From NCBI GenBank assembly GCA_948144175.1, contig CANXME010002053.1, positions 372,001-436,000 on the forward strand: a stretch of 64,000 nucleotides of DNA, read 5' to 3'. Positions 23,401 through 35,600 of the stretch are shown in pieces; the stretch's first letter is position 1, and each line of letters starts with the position of its first letter. Under the pieces are notes generated by a model that saw only the letters and a program-made list of their open reading frames with translations, was not told the origin of the DNA and did not search any database. The position numbers and the translations under genes were made by a program. The DNA comes from Closterium sp. NIES-65 (taxonomy: Eukaryota; Streptophyta; Zygnematophyceae; Desmidiales; Closteriaceae).

Positions 23401-25653
23401 CTGAACTGATCCTTGGAAGAAAAACTTTGAAGGTGTTTCCAGACAAGCAAGGTGTGCAGTGCGGTGCCGCTCTTTTCGTGTGATGCTAAAGGTTAAAAGT
23501 AGCGTTCTTGTTGCTCCACCTCTCCATCCCTGTCGACTCCTGTCCACCCTCTCAACTCCCGTTTAGCCCTCTCCACCCCTCTCCACCCCTCTCCACCCTC
23601 CCTCATGCCTCCCCGGGAAGACAGAGGAGACGGCGGAGCTGCTGAAGCAGCACGCGGGGTCGTGCCTGCCAGCTGGTGACGCCAGCTGTCGGCGAATCAA
23701 CTACGTCCACCTGGAGACCCGCCGGGTGAGAGGCGGTTGAGCTGCTATGATTCTGTTTGGTTCTGTTCTGTTCTGTTCTGTTCTGTTCTGTTCTCGGACA
23801 TGTTGTTTCCTTGGAAGTGGGGGGGAGGGGAGGGAAGGAGGAGAAGGGGGGTGCGGGGGCGGGCATGTACACACACGTTCCGTTTTTGTTGATAATATAA
23901 TTTCAACCTCTTATATCAATAACTAAATGCATCATCGTCATTGTTCCATTCCATATTGTTCTTTTCCATTTTGTTCCGTTCCGCATTTCGTTCCATGCAT
24001 CATCAGGTGAACACATCCAATTGGAGCAAGGCAGTGCTGCAGCGGAACGCGTTGCTCTTGACTTGATTGTTGCTGCATGATCCCTAATGTTGCACAGACC
24101 ATCACTGCGAGTTGTCTGTAGCACTTCATTTCACTGCATGCACTCACCATGCACCATCAGGTGGAGTCATCCAAGTGCAACAAGGCAGTGCTGCAGCGCC
24201 ACCAACAGCATCCTCATAGTCGTGATTACACAGTTGTGATCCTCATCCCTGCATGCTTTTGAGATGAGACGTCTCAAAAGCAGCGCCGCAATCAGCATCC
24301 TCATAGTCGTGATTACACAGTTGTGATCCTCATCCCTGCATGCTCGACTATCATCATGCCATGCCATGCCATGCACCGCACGCACTCATCAGATGGAGAC
24401 GTCCAAGTGGAACAAGGCGGTGCTGCAGCTTCGAAGCTTTCCATCATTTGATTCCATTCCATTCCATTCCTATCATCCTTTTACTGCATGCACTCACCAT
24501 CAGATGGAGACGTCCAAGTGGAACAAGGCAGTGCTGCAGCATTGTCAACGATCTCCTGATGCTTCCATTCTCACATGCTCATCATTTAACTGTGTGCATG
24601 CATGCATCATCACCATCCCATGCACCATTAGGTGGAGACGTCCAAGTGGAACAAGGCAGTGCTGCAGCGCAACACCGCGCTCGACTTCATTCAGGAGAGG
24701 CGCATTCAAGGCGTCGTTTACTTCATGGACGATGACAATGCGTACCTCCCTCAGGTGGGGTTGACTCGTAGTACTGCGAAGTGTGATCGTACTGCCACGT
24801 GTCTCAAGAGGAGAGGCGCATTCAGGGCGTCGTTTGCTTCATGGATGGTGACATTGCGTACCTTCCCCAGGTAGGACTGTACTGAGAAATGACTGTAATG
24901 CGCCGTGACTGCCATTTGAAGTGAGTGGCTGTTGCGGAGGTTTTTCACTCGTGTGTATTTTTCCGAGAATGACTACAAGCACATTAGAAATGTGATTACT
25001 CTCACCCTCCCCTGGTACCGTCAATCTCTACTTATTGCTCAATGTTTCCTGTTTCGTTCCGTTTGTTGATAATTCAAGCTGAGAGTTCCATCGTTATTCT
25101 GCTGTTCGGTTAAATGCTATTTGACCGCCCCTTTTTTTTCCGAGGACCCCTGCTCTTAAAGCTGCGGTCTACATACTAAAATGGGTTTTGGGGGGTAATC
25201 TAGGTGCACACCCTTTCGCGTTTGTTGATTGAAGAGCGAATTGTTTTCTTTCCCAAAACACCTGTGCGAGGACTTCGTACCCCGCTGACGAGCGCAGTCA
25301 ATTTCGTGAGTGAGTTCGCTTTGGGGGGCCCACATCCGCGGAAAGGCGAAGATTTCTGCGCAGAACACAAACAACCAAGCGGAAATTTCTGCGCCCATCC
25401 CCCTCCTTCCTTCCGCATCGATTGTTCGTTTCTCCGACGGGACAGTGCTACCCTGTTTTCAAGTGATAAACCAGGGCCTGTACCTCGAAGTATGTAGATC
25501 GCAGCTTCAACATTCCCTTCACGAATGTCTGTTCTACTCTTGTGTGTCTCGAGTCAAGTTCATTACACAGCATCCAAAACGTTTGTCTCATGCCTTTTTC
25601 TATCATTTTCTCATTGCTTTCCCACAGGCCCAGTTCTTTATCGAGTTCCAGAG

Positions 25654-25747
<94 letters not shown>

Positions 25748-28700
25748 TTTTTACCTATTGACTCCTTTTGCTTTCCCACACCCAGCTGTTTCTCGAGTTT
25801 CAGAGCATAAAAAACGTGGGTGTGTTCCCCGTCGGCTTCCTCTACCCGGACGAATACTCGAGGCGGAACCGGCATATACACCACACGCCCATGGTAGAGA
25901 GACCGCTTGTAAAGAGGACGGAGAGCGGGGGCCTGCAGGTGTACGGGTGGGAGACGTTTGAGTGGTTCATCTCAAAGGCCAGGCGGAAATTCAACGTTGA
26001 CATGGGAGGATTTGCGTTCCGGTGAGCCTTTCTAATGGTAGAGGGGGTTACTTGTCATGGGGTTGAATGGAAAGTGGGAGTCTCTAGATGTTTGAGTGGT
26101 TCATCTCAAAGGCCAAGCGGAAATTCAACGTTGACATGGGAGGGTTTGCGTTCCGGTGAGCCTTTCTAATGGTAGAGGGGGCTACTTGTCATGGGGTTGA
26201 ATGGAAAGTGGGAGTCTCTAGATGTTTGAGTGGTTCATCTCAAAGGCCAGGCGGAACTTCAACGTTGACATGGGAGGATTTGCCTTCCGGTGAGTCTTAT
26301 GAATGATAGAGAGGCTGCTTGTAATGGGGATGGATGGGGATGGGGAGAGGGAGGGGGGGGGAGCCTGCAGGTGTACGGGTTGGTGGGAGACGTTTGAGTG
26401 GTTCATCTCCAAGGCCAAGCGGAAATTCAATGTTGGCATGGGAGGGTTTGCCTTCCGGTGAGCTTTATACATGGATGGTCGGGAAGCTGCTTGTAATGGG
26501 GATGGATGACAGGGATTTTGCAGGTGTATGAGTGGGTGGGAGACGTTTGAGTGGTTTATCTCAAAGGCCAAGCGGAAATTCAATGTGGACATAGGGGGGG
26601 TTTGCGAGTCTGCTTGTAATGGGGATGTAATGGGGGGGGGGAGGTGGATGGGAGAGAGGCGTTTGAGTGGTGTCATTTCCAATGCCAAATGGAAATCTAA
26701 TGTGGGTATAGAGCGTGTGTGAACGTGTGTGCATGTGTGTGAGTGTCTGTGCGTGTGTGTGAGCGTGAATGAGCGTGACTGAGCGTGTGTGAGCGTGTGT
26801 GCGCGTGTGTGAGCGTGTGTGAGCGTGTGTGAGCGTGTGTGCGCGTGTGTGCGCACATGTGTTCTGAGGGTGAGGGAGGGGGGAAATTAATGGGGAGGGG
26901 GAGGAGAGGGAGGGGGGGGGAGGGGGGGGGATGGGAGGGGGAAGGGGAGGGGGTGGGGGGGGAGGGAGGGAAGGGGGGGAGGGAGGGAAGGGGGGAGGGA
27001 GGGAAGGGGGGAGGGAGGGAAGGGGGGAGGGAGGGAAGGGGGGAGGGAGGGAAGGGGGGAGGGAGGGAAGGGGGGAGGGAGGGAAGGGGGGAGGGAGGGA
27101 AGGGGGGAGGGAGGGAAGGGGGGAGGGAGGGAAGGGGGGAGGGAGGGAAGGGGGGAGGGAGGGAAGGGGGGGAGGGAGGGAAGGGGGGAGGGAGGGAAGG
27201 GGGGAGGGAGGGAAGGGGGGAGGGAGGGAAGGGGGGAGGGAGGGAAGGGGGGAGGGAGGGAAGGGGGGAGGGAGGGAAGGGGGGAGGGAGGGAAGGGGGG
27301 AGGGAGGGAAGGGGGGAGGGAGGGAAGGGGGGAGGGAGGGAAGGGGGGAGGGAGGGAAGGGGGGAGGGAGGGAAGGGGGGAGGGAGGGAAGGGGGGAGGG
27401 AGGGAAGGGGGGAGGGAGGGAAGGGGGGAGGGAGGGAAGGGGGGAGGGAGGGAAGGGGGGAGGGAGGGAAGGGGGGAGGGAGGGAAGGGGGGAGGGAGGG
27501 AAGGGGGGGAGGGAAGGGGGGAGGGAGGAAGGGGGGAGGGAGGGAAGGGGGGAGGGAGGGAAGGGGGGAGGGAGGGAAGGGGGGAGGGAGGGAAGGGGGG
27601 AGGGAGGGAAGGGGGGAGGGAGGGAAGGGGGGAGGGAGGAAGCCAGGCGCACGCGCGGGTGCATGCATGCATGCATGTATTCACGTATGGAGTAAGACAC
27701 TCCCCCTCCCACCCCCTTTCACCACCACCCCCCCAACCACTTCCACTGTGCTCGTTGCTCCCTACTTCTACCCTGCATGCAGCTCGGAGCTGCTCTGGCA
27801 GAACCGCTCCTTTCCTCATTCCCACCACCTTCCCCCTCCCCCTTTCACCCCCCCTCTCCCAGCTCGGAGCTGCTCTGGCAGAACCGCACAGACATGCAGG
27901 GCTACCCACCCACACCACCCTGTGCACACCTTTTCCTTTATGCTACTCCCCCCCCCGCCCTCATCCCCCCCTTCTTTCCCTCTTCCCCCCATGGTCTTCC
28001 CAGCTCTGAGCTGCTCTGGCAGAACCGCACAGACCTGCCGGGCTACCCACGCCACCCGCTGCGATTCGAAGCCAGCTGGCAAGGGTCAGTCTCCCACTCG
28101 ACTAATGCATGATCATTGCCCTCTCCCAGCCCTCTCCCAGCCGATTTTTAAGGCACCTCAAAAACCCACTCCCAGCCCTCTTCCAGCCCACTTGCTGCCG
28201 TCCCCCTCTCCCTCTCCGTCTCTCTGCCCTCTCCCTCTCCCATTCCTCTCTCCCCTCTCCCCTCTCCCCTCTCCCCTCTCCCCTCTCCCCTCTCCCATCT
28301 CCCATCTGCGACGACTCCGTTTGTTCCCGCTGCCTTTTCTCAATTGAAGCAATTTTGCCCGTTTCTTTCTCCCAGCCACCCTTGCTGCGGCTTCTCAACT
28401 GTTTGGAGCATGGCCCTTCCGTGTCTGCCATTGCTTGCTGCATCCTGCACAGATACTTGTCTAGCCTGTTCCACAAGCCACATATGTGTTTCCCAATCCA
28501 AGTGACTCCTCCACATGCCATTAGTGCCACATTTTGACGACTTGATCCTAACCCCACATTTTGACGACTTGATCCTAACCCTGGTACCTTATCACTTTAT
28601 GTGCGTGGTAATGCCTGTGTTTCTTATACTGAATGTGATTTGCCGACATGGCGTGTACAAGCAGCCAACTGGAAGCCACGTTTTTAAGCCGACTGGTTCC

Positions 28701-28932
28701 AGATGCGAGTTATTTGGAGCCATTAGCTAATGGATGCACACAAGTGCTGGTGTGGCACCTTCACGTGGAGGCAAACCGGCAACACATGTACCCCATTGGC
28801 TGGAGAGTGCCTCAACCCGTTGACCTTGAGCCTGCAGATGAATATGACACATGGCGGTTTATCATTGGTCGGCAAAGGCACCGGATTAGGGGCCTAGGCC
28901 CGAAGGACATGCCGTTTACTTACAGACCATAA
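20480..28932 (+). CDS. Family 43 glycosyltransferase (GT43), type II membrane protein, seven exons
   Basis: Exons 20480-21121, 21935-22018, 23621-23725, 24632-24754, 25786-26021, 28004-28084 and 28665-28932 join in phase to 512 residues. Exon 1 encodes a short cytosolic tail, a signal anchor (about 22-38) and a Ser/Pro-rich stem (poly-Ser near 90-107). The catalytic domain starts at [13 protein letters not shown], then [33 protein letters not shown] holds the metal-binding DDD (310-312). [26 protein letters not shown] and [13 protein letters not shown] follow, as in the C-terminus of GT43 enzymes. Plant members (IRX9/IRX14) act in Golgi xylan synthesis, animal ones are glucuronyltransferases; substrate here is unknown. 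Introns 1 to 5 are full of partial copies of the flanking exons, described separately. The functional copies were chosen because only they have both splice sites in matching phase. Confidence 0.9.
21653..21735. repeat. 83-bp near-perfect palindrome in GT43 intron 1
   Basis: CACGTGTAGCGAGGTTG... meets its reverse complement ...CAACCTCGCTACACGTG around a centre that itself contains GAGACGTCTC twice. GTGACCCTTGGTGTCCTTCC stands on both sides, so the palindrome lies at the junction of a short direct duplication. Confidence 0.9.
22071..22850 (+). repeat. 104-bp tandem array made from the 3' half of GT43 exon 2
   Basis: Seven identical 104-bp units start at 22071, 22175, 22279, 22383, 22487, 22591 and 22695, and a diverged eighth starts at 22799. 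Each contains the exon 2 tail encoding [16 protein letters not shown], its donor GTACACTCC, the start of the intron, and the palindrome TGAGTCGACTCA at the unit boundary. The parent copy is the real exon end at 21970-22018. Confidence 0.97.
22901..23260. mobile_element. 360-bp MITE with TTAA ends (piggyBac-like) in GT43 intron 2
   Basis: The ends TTAAAGCCAGGGTCTCA and TGAGACCCTGGCTTTAA are exact inverted repeats. TTAA on each side is the likely target duplication, and flanking GCGCCGC and GGCGC match the CCGCTTAAGG of an exon 2 end copy, so the element entered a duplicated exon remnant. The interior is non-coding and contains a separate palindrome GGTTCGGATCCGAACC near 23085-23101. A TTA-targeting Harbinger-like origin is an alternative. 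Confidence 0.75.
24006..24545 (+). repeat. Four partial copies of the 5' edge of GT43 exon 4
   Basis: Copies near 24006, 24158, 24391 and 24503 each start at an acceptor (CATCAG) and encode part of [12 protein letters not shown] before losing similarity. The functional exon is 24632-24754. A copy of its 3' edge, encoding [13 protein letters not shown]-like sequence with a donor, follows at about 24808-24871. The palindrome GAGACGTCTC with arms GCTTTTGAGATGA/CTCAAAAGC lies among them near 24255-24275. Confidence 0.88.
25655..25744. repeat. (TC)n microsatellite
   Basis: About 45 uninterrupted TC dinucleotides in GT43 intron 4. On its left (25620-25656) is a degenerate copy of the exon 5 acceptor and first codons; the real exon 5 begins on its right at 25786. 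Confidence 0.97.
26085..26700 (+). repeat. Partial copies of the 3' edge of GT43 exon 5
   Basis: The segment encoding [22 protein letters not shown] with its GTGAGC donor is repeated downstream of the real exon end (26021) at about 26090-26158, 26225-26292, 26390-26460, 26540-26600 and, degenerate, 26660-26700. Intron sequence after the donor is repeated with it. Two copies of the exon 6 start (27772 and 27861) precede the real exon 6 in the same intron. Confidence 0.9.
26961..27640 (+). repeat. 16-bp G-rich minisatellite, potential G-quadruplex tract
   Basis: About 42 copies of GGGAGGGAAGGGGGGA, almost identical, within GT43 intron 5. The plus strand is pure purine and has dense runs of three to six G. 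The long Gly/Arg- and Pro/Ser-rich frames across it are repeat artefacts. Confidence 0.97.
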
Positions 28933-29877
28933 AAGGAGAGAGGCAGCATGATTGATGCCTTGCTCTTAGAGCTTTGGATGGAAATGAATGATCTTGTGAA
29001 AATCTCGTCCCCACACATCAGCCTTCTATACTGATGAGGCTCCTATTCTAATAGTGGGGTCATTTGCACGTGACGGGCATGGTGCAGCCAGCCCTTGGCT
29101 CGTCTCATCACACTGGTAACAGCACGTCACAATAGTCATGATTGACGTGGCTCCTGCTGTATGTGGTGAAGTATGAATGATCCAGTTGGCGCTTCTCAAA
29201 TGCTTGACGACTCCATCCAAAAGTGTGTTGGCAGGTGATGCTGACAGTTTAGCTTGAGTTACTGAAAATGCGCCGGTAATTCAGGAAGAACCGAGCCGTG
29301 ACATCTGCGCGGTCACACAACCGTGTCGCGTCACGTGTCACACACATTTGACTGCAGCCCACTAACACCACCCCCAGACCCGCGCCGCGTTTCCAGCATT
29401 TTCGTAGGCTGGGCCGTGGGATCATTAGGCTTTCGTACGCCACCACACAAAAATACACCGTACCGTGTCCCACCGTACCGAGCCTTTCAGTGACAGGCAG
29501 CTCTCCTTGTTACGTAAGGGATAACACACTCGCTTACACACACATCAGCTTCATCCAACACCTCACTTCTCTCAGTCACACAGATTAGAGCAATTCGCCT
29601 CACGAGCAATCCGCCGCACGACCTTCATCTCCAGGCGAACCATTGATCGGTTTCCGCAAGCCGACAGCTGAGTTTCCCAACCTGTCAAGTCGGAGACTCG
29701 TTCTTTACTTACGAACTGTCTCACAATTGGATAGGTCCGAAGTTAAACAGATCTGACGACTTCCAATGGCAGCGGCCCGATTAGGTTTTGAAGAGTGCTG
29801 ACACGTACAATACTCCCATTCCGTTACGGTTGCTTACCTTTTGTTTTCTTCTACAGAGTTATATCACGCCTGCCAGA
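28933..29877. other. Region without a recognised gene
   Basis: 3' flank of the GT43 gene followed by sequence without long frames. No repeats beyond short ones. It may contain the promoter of a gene starting near 29878. Confidence 0.4.
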
Positions 29878-30091
29878 ATGGAGCCAGTTTTGACACTCCA
29901 GCCTTTTAGCACGAGCAAGAAGAGCTCGGTCTTCGAATCCGGTCAGATGTGGGATGTCGGAGCAATGGTGTTAGGAGGCGTTGTTCCAGGGGTTGTGCTC
30001 GTTAAGTGCGTGGCTGCTGTGGGAGCCATCGCGTTCTCGTCATGGTGCGCCGTGGTGGTGGTGGTTGCTGCTGGCCTCCAACAAATACACA
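29878..30091 (+). CDS. Possible first exon of a membrane protein
   Basis: An ATG at 29878 follows a plausible acceptor (TTTTCTTCTACAG) and the frame runs to a strong donor A|GTAAGT at 30091/30092. The 71 codons encode a polar start (MEPVLTLQPFSTSKKS) and two hydrophobic stretches, VGAMVLGGVVPGVVLVKCVA and FSSWCAVVVVVAAGL, both likely membrane segments. No family was recognised. It could be an upstream exon of the membrane-protein gene whose exons start at 32649, but the phases require at least one unseen exon between them. Confidence 0.35.
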
Positions 30092-32648
30092 GTAAGTTGA
30101 TTTTGAAGGCTTACTACCGTTGACACCAGTATGTTCGCCGAAGCGACCCTCGTGCTCCTCATTGATCGTGAATAGCGGTACTCAGGCTCCCCTTTTACCC
30201 CTATTTCCTCAGGTTTTGACGCTGACGGCTACGCTCAGCAAGATTGCTAGTTAATGCTCACACGATCTAGGTTCACGCTGAATGGACGTCCGCGATTTTT
30301 TCCAGGCATCGCGAGACTAACTTCTTGAGGTGACGGCAGACAATTGCTGTTAAAGCTCGAAGCTGCTTCACCATTTTTCCTCAGCCATTCATCTGTATAG
30401 TGGGTTCAGTATTTGCTTAGGATATATCTGGCATGCGCCTGCCAGTCTGTATATGCCTTGGTGCTTTTTGTCTGTGCATAGTTATTTTACCCATGTTTGG
30501 CACTGCATCAACCAAGATTGCAGCTGAATGAAGTCTCTTAATGCCTCCATAGCTCGTACTATTGGTAAATGATACTGGCAAATCCTGATGCCCATCATAC
30601 CGTATCAGGTTTTTGGCATATCTAATACCGGTAGAAAGTATTTTGCCACCTTCTAGTAGGATAATCTGGCAACAAATTCCACACAGGTTGATCCAAATCC
30701 CCACATTTCAAACCAACCATCAGCCGCACCACAATTCTACCGTAATGTAAATAAGAAAAGGTCGCAGAATTTCCGTACTGAACCGTAGCGCACCGTATCA
30801 CGTATTCTCCATTCCCCATCCCTCGGCTTTGCCAGATTCCCTCACCACCACCCCTCCCGCTTGTAAAGCGTATGTTATTCCTGAGCCTCCTATAATTCAG
30901 ATTCTGCTTGAACCTTCTCATACACTGGCCGTATTGCACCAATCATCCCTCTGCACTTTTCGCGCTCAGGCCAGGTATAATGCATTCGCGTACTTCGTCC
31001 TAGCTCTTGAGTCTCGCTGCTCGCGCACAAGCCCTGTGGGGCAAGCAACTTGAAATGGCCGCCATGGTAGCCGCACACTCTCCTTCCACAGTAATAGCTC
31101 CGTGGTGGTTTCGTTTGCACCGAGCTTCCCGTTCAACTGTGTTTCCAGGGTCATTCCCCCCCGTACCCACGAGTACTCCGCGATTTAAACCGATTTCTAC
31201 CAATTTTTACCGGGAATTTCGTATTTACCGGAATCCACTGTATCTCCCAGCGGCTCAAACAGCTCGACAAGATGACATATTCTTAGCTCCCTTATGGGCC
31301 ATTTGGGTCTTGTTTCATGCGACGTCGTGCGACTTCGAGTAACTTCGTACGGCTTCATCCATGCAGCATGACATCACGGTCGCCACCCGAGGGCTCTGAT
31401 TGGAGACTGACATTGGTCGCAAACATTTGTTAAGCACCAGATTACGGCGCTGGAACCACTTCTGAGGCGCCTCAAAAAAGTCGCCACTTGAGAGCTCCGA
31501 TTTAAGACTGACATTGGTCGAAGGCAACTTATAAACACAGAACTACGGCGCTGGAACCAACTGTTACTAGACGCTTGCTTTGGCCAATGAATGCATTCTG
31601 AATCGCAGCGTGAGTTTCAAAGGGAGGGGGATTATTTTCTGGAGCAGGCTACGGAACGTCAGGAAAAGTGGACCGCGTCAGGAAGAAGACGGCGCAGCGT
31701 GAAGGCATTGTTCCCAAACGCAAGACGCATCGTCATCGGCGTCATTTCCGTTAACAAACGCGAGACGCGTCGTCATGGATCCGCCATCGAAGATCATTCC
31801 CGTCAGCTTACGAATCGCGGAAATCGCGTTCGCGGTCGGCTCCATAGGGTGAAGACTTCGGACCCTGACTCAAAAGTCTTTTAACCTGGTTTCTCATGGC
31901 TTACTGTTTCCTCTCCTCCTCACTGTACCATCATCACCCTTTCAAGTTAAATTCGCCTGTTACCTCCGTCAAAATCACATAGTTGGGTAATCCACGTTCT
32001 TATTGCGGTAATTTCTCTGAGTTCCCGTTTTTATTGACTTAGGACCAAGGTTCTGTGCTTCAGCCTGTGCTTCAGTCTGTACTTCAGATTGAGCTTCAGT
32101 CTGTGCTTCAGTTTTCTTTCCCAGTCTACATGACTGACCCCCGCTCATCTCTGCCTGCATCTGCTGCTCACCCACCCGTCTGTTCCCATCAAATTTCCCA
32201 TGAAGCTCAATTACCGTTCTGAGAATCTGAGACGTCTCAGATTCTTGAACCAGACGCCCGCTGCTGCTCGCCCTGTCCACATGGGTGAATACTCCATCAT
32301 TCCCGCACCTCACCCACCTATCTCTTCACACCTCCTCACACCTCCTCACACCTCTTCACACCTCATTCCTCCCCACACCTCCACACCCCTCCTCCACCCC
32401 TCCTCACCCCTCCTCACCCCTCTTCACCCCGCTGCACCCCTCCTCATCCGTCCCCATCAGGCTGTCAGTAAAGCTGGACCACCGAATGAGCCAGGCGCCA
32501 ACGCTTCTGCTCAACCTCACCCTGGGCATGGCGGGACTCTTCGCGAGCATGTTACTGTGTTACATCCACACCTCCTGCTTCGTCTACCTCCACACGCCTC
32601 CTCATCGCCCCTCACCCCTCTTTACCCCTCCTCACCTGTCCGCATCAG
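30092..32648. other. Region without a firmly recognised gene; contains a palindrome-split duplication
   Basis: A 97-codon frame at 31591-31884 is Arg-rich with no domain. Two related segments of about 85 bp (about 31378-31460 and 31478-31560) each run from GTCGCCAC to ACGGCGCTGGAACCA and are separated by the palindrome TGAGGCGCCTCA (31463-31474). A partial copy of the next gene's exon, encoding KLDHRMSQAPTLLLNLTLGM, lies at 32460-32600. Pyrimidine-rich CCTCCTCACAC repeats fill 32310-32450. The missing first exons of the gene at 32649 should be here. Confidence 0.5.
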
Positions 32649-35600
32649 GCTGTCACTGAAGCTGGACGACCGAATGAGCCAGGCGCCCACGCTTCTTCTC
32701 AACCTCACCCTAGGAATGGCAGGGTTGTTTTCGAGCGCCATGTTACTGTGTTACATCCACACCTCCTGCTTCGCCTACCTCCACACGACCAGGGTGAACC
32801 TGCTGCTGCAGGTCATTGAAAGCAACGTGAGTCCATGCATGCAATAGTTCAAGATGAGTCGACTCGAGTCTAGATTTACACGAGTTGGTTCTCAAGATAT
32901 GCTCCAAAGAAAGGTCTACGAGATAAAACTTTCTGCTACGTTTTACCTCCAAACGACCAGGTGGCTTGAACCTGCTGCTGCAGGTCGTCGAAAGCAACGT
33001 GAGTCCTTTTGAAAGTCTCACGGGTCACATGCGTGAGTCCATGCGTGCATCTAGATTTCACATGAGTCCCACGGGTCACATGCATGAGTCCATGCGTGCA
33101 TCTAGATTTCACATGAGTCCCACGGGTCACATGCATGAGTCCATGCGTGCATCTAGATTTCACATGAGTCCCACGGGTCACATGCATGAGTCCATGCGTG
33201 CATCTAGATTTCACATGAGTCCCACGGGTCACATGCATGAGTCCTCTAATGCTATACTATACTGCTATGCCTGCTCCCAATGCCTCCTCCCTGCTCGTCC
33301 CTCCACAGTTCTTTACACTCATGGTGCTCGTCTCTCATGATTACAGCAGTCCGTTCACGGGCCACCATGACTCATTACAACGCGGCTCAACTTCCTCTCC
33401 TGCTCCCACTGGCCCCCCTGTTCGTCCCTCTGCAGTTCTTCACACTCGTGGTGCTTGCAGCAGCCAGTGCGCGGGCCACCGCCATCACTGACTCATACGG
33501 GCTCAACTGCAGCGGGTATGTGCTGCTGTGGGTGCTGCTGGGTGCAGCTCGGTGCTGCTGGGTGCTGGCGGGTGCTGCCGGGTGCTGCTGGGTGCTGCTG
33601 TGTCTACCAAGGCTGATAGGCATGGCACAACAGGCTGCCTAGCTGCCGATAGGTCTCAATTTGTTCTCTCCTGCAAACATGTCGCCCATGTCACCTGCAA
33701 GGACTATCACATGCGGTGACAGCTTCCCATGCCCTTCTCATGCCGCCCTTTCCTTGCCCGCCCCTTTCTCCACCGCCCCTCCTCATGCCGCCCCACCCCG
33801 TCCCATGCCGCCATGCCCATGCCGCCCGTTCCCATGCCGCCCCTTCCCATGCCGCCCCATCTCATGCCACCCCATCCCATGCCACCCCATCCCATGCCAC
33901 CCCATCCCATGCCACCCCATCCCATGCCACCCCATCCCATGCTACCCCGTCCCATGCCACCCCATCCCATGCTACCCCGTCCCATGCCACCCCATCCCAT
34001 GCTGCCCCGTCCCAGGCTGCTCCCCATTCCGCCCCTTCCCATGCCACACCTTGCGATGGCATCCCTTGGCAAGGCGCCATGGTCACCGGGTCAGCTCAAG
34101 TCATCCTCATGTTTGATGGGTCGTGCCAGTGACCTGCTGGCTCTGCTCACAGCGCTCTCCTTTGGGGCTGCCTGCTGGTGAGTCGGTGTAACGCACATCA
34201 CCGCACAGCACAGCTCTGCACCGCGCCACACCTGTGGTGCCTGATGGGTCGTGCCAGTGACCTGCTGGCTCTGCTCACAGCGCTCTGGTGAGTGAGACAC
34301 GTGTCGTGAATCCCCTCTGCTGTCCCTTCCTTCTCACTCTCCCTTGCATCCCTGCCTGACTTCCTCACTCCCTCTCCCTCCACCTCTCATCCAGGTGACC
34401 GGCTCATCCCTTCTTCCTCCTGGCGTATGTAATCACTCTGTTCTGATCCCCTCCTCGTATCTCAGGCTTCCCGAAACAAGACTTAACTCCCTCGCAAGGG
34501 CTCCGCCGATTTGCTTCAGCTCCTCTCTACTGCTAGTTCCCCGTGGTTTAGGAAATCACAATTGCAGTAAACGAGAAACATACAAGCAAAAAGCAACGAG
34601 TCTGAGCGCTACCCCAGTCTACATCCCCTCCTGCCTAGGTGCCTTGTCCCGCAAGCTACCTCTACTCCTAAGCGCGAGTCAGCCGAGCTGATCGCGTAGG
34701 CTTCAAGGTGCTAGCTGGGTCCCACTCGGCCCACTAGGCATGCACCGCCTTCCAGCCTGGTGAATGGCGAATTGAATTCCCAGGCTGGCTGGAATCGAAT
34801 TCGCCACCAACCTCCCCCCTAACCACCTCGAAATCCTCAGCAGCTCGACTCTGTATAGTACAGTAACATTCCAAAAGAGCAAACAAAGTAAAATGCAAAA
34901 AGCAGTAAACTATAGTACACCTCACCTTGGCTGCTGTGTAATTCACACTTAGTTGCCAGCTAAGTGTTAATCACGCGACAGCTGTCGTGAATCCCCTCTG
35001 CTGTCCCTTCCTTCTCACTCTCCCTTGCATCCCTGCCTGACTTCCTCACTCCCTCTCCCTCCACCTCTCATCCAGGTGACCGGCTCATCCCTTCTTCCTC
35101 CTGGCGTATGTAATCACTCTGTTCTGATCCCCTCCTCGTATCTCAGGCTTCCCTGCCCCCTCCCGTGACTGAGCACGCACCCGAGCTGCTCCAGACACGG
35201 GATCCAATGCCTGAGGCTTCTCCCTTCCCGCCCTGGCCACGTTGGTGATATGCTCCTTCAGGTACTCCCCTCGATCATCCTCCAGCACTAGCACCCCCGA
35301 CTCCCTTACCTCTTTCACCCTCCATCGCTCCGGTCCCACAGCTAAGTCCAGCGTATCTCGCTTAGCCCTGCGCAGGTACACCTCCTGCCCCGCTTCCACT
35401 TGGTGACTCTTTCCTCCCATCCCTCCTGCTTTGCGCTGCTGGTACCGCCTTGCATCCCTCAGCTGCGCCACGTGTAGATTATCCAAGGCAGCTGGAGTCA
35501 GCTCTTTCAGATACCTCGCCCTCTTCTCCGCTAATCCCGCCCACAGGCTCGGCTCGTCCGCTTCAATCGTCGCCCGAGAGCAGCTTCGGTGCATCCACAG

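Noticed and set aside
26561-28347. Long Gly/Arg/Glu- and Pro/Ser-rich frames, up to 502 codons
   Set aside because: They read through the 16-bp G-rich repeat in GT43 intron 5 and are open in several frames on both strands, which argues against coding.
33707-34181. Frames rich in Met-Pro-Pro-His or Gly-Met-Gly-Trp
   Set aside because: They translate the CCATCCCATGCCAC minisatellite; only the short stretch from 34130, or possibly from 34015, can be exon.
34303-34472. The 170-bp repeat at the left of the gypsy element as a target site duplication
   Set aside because: It is far too long for an LTR integrase and its second copy is inside the element; CACGT at the outer edges is a better candidate.
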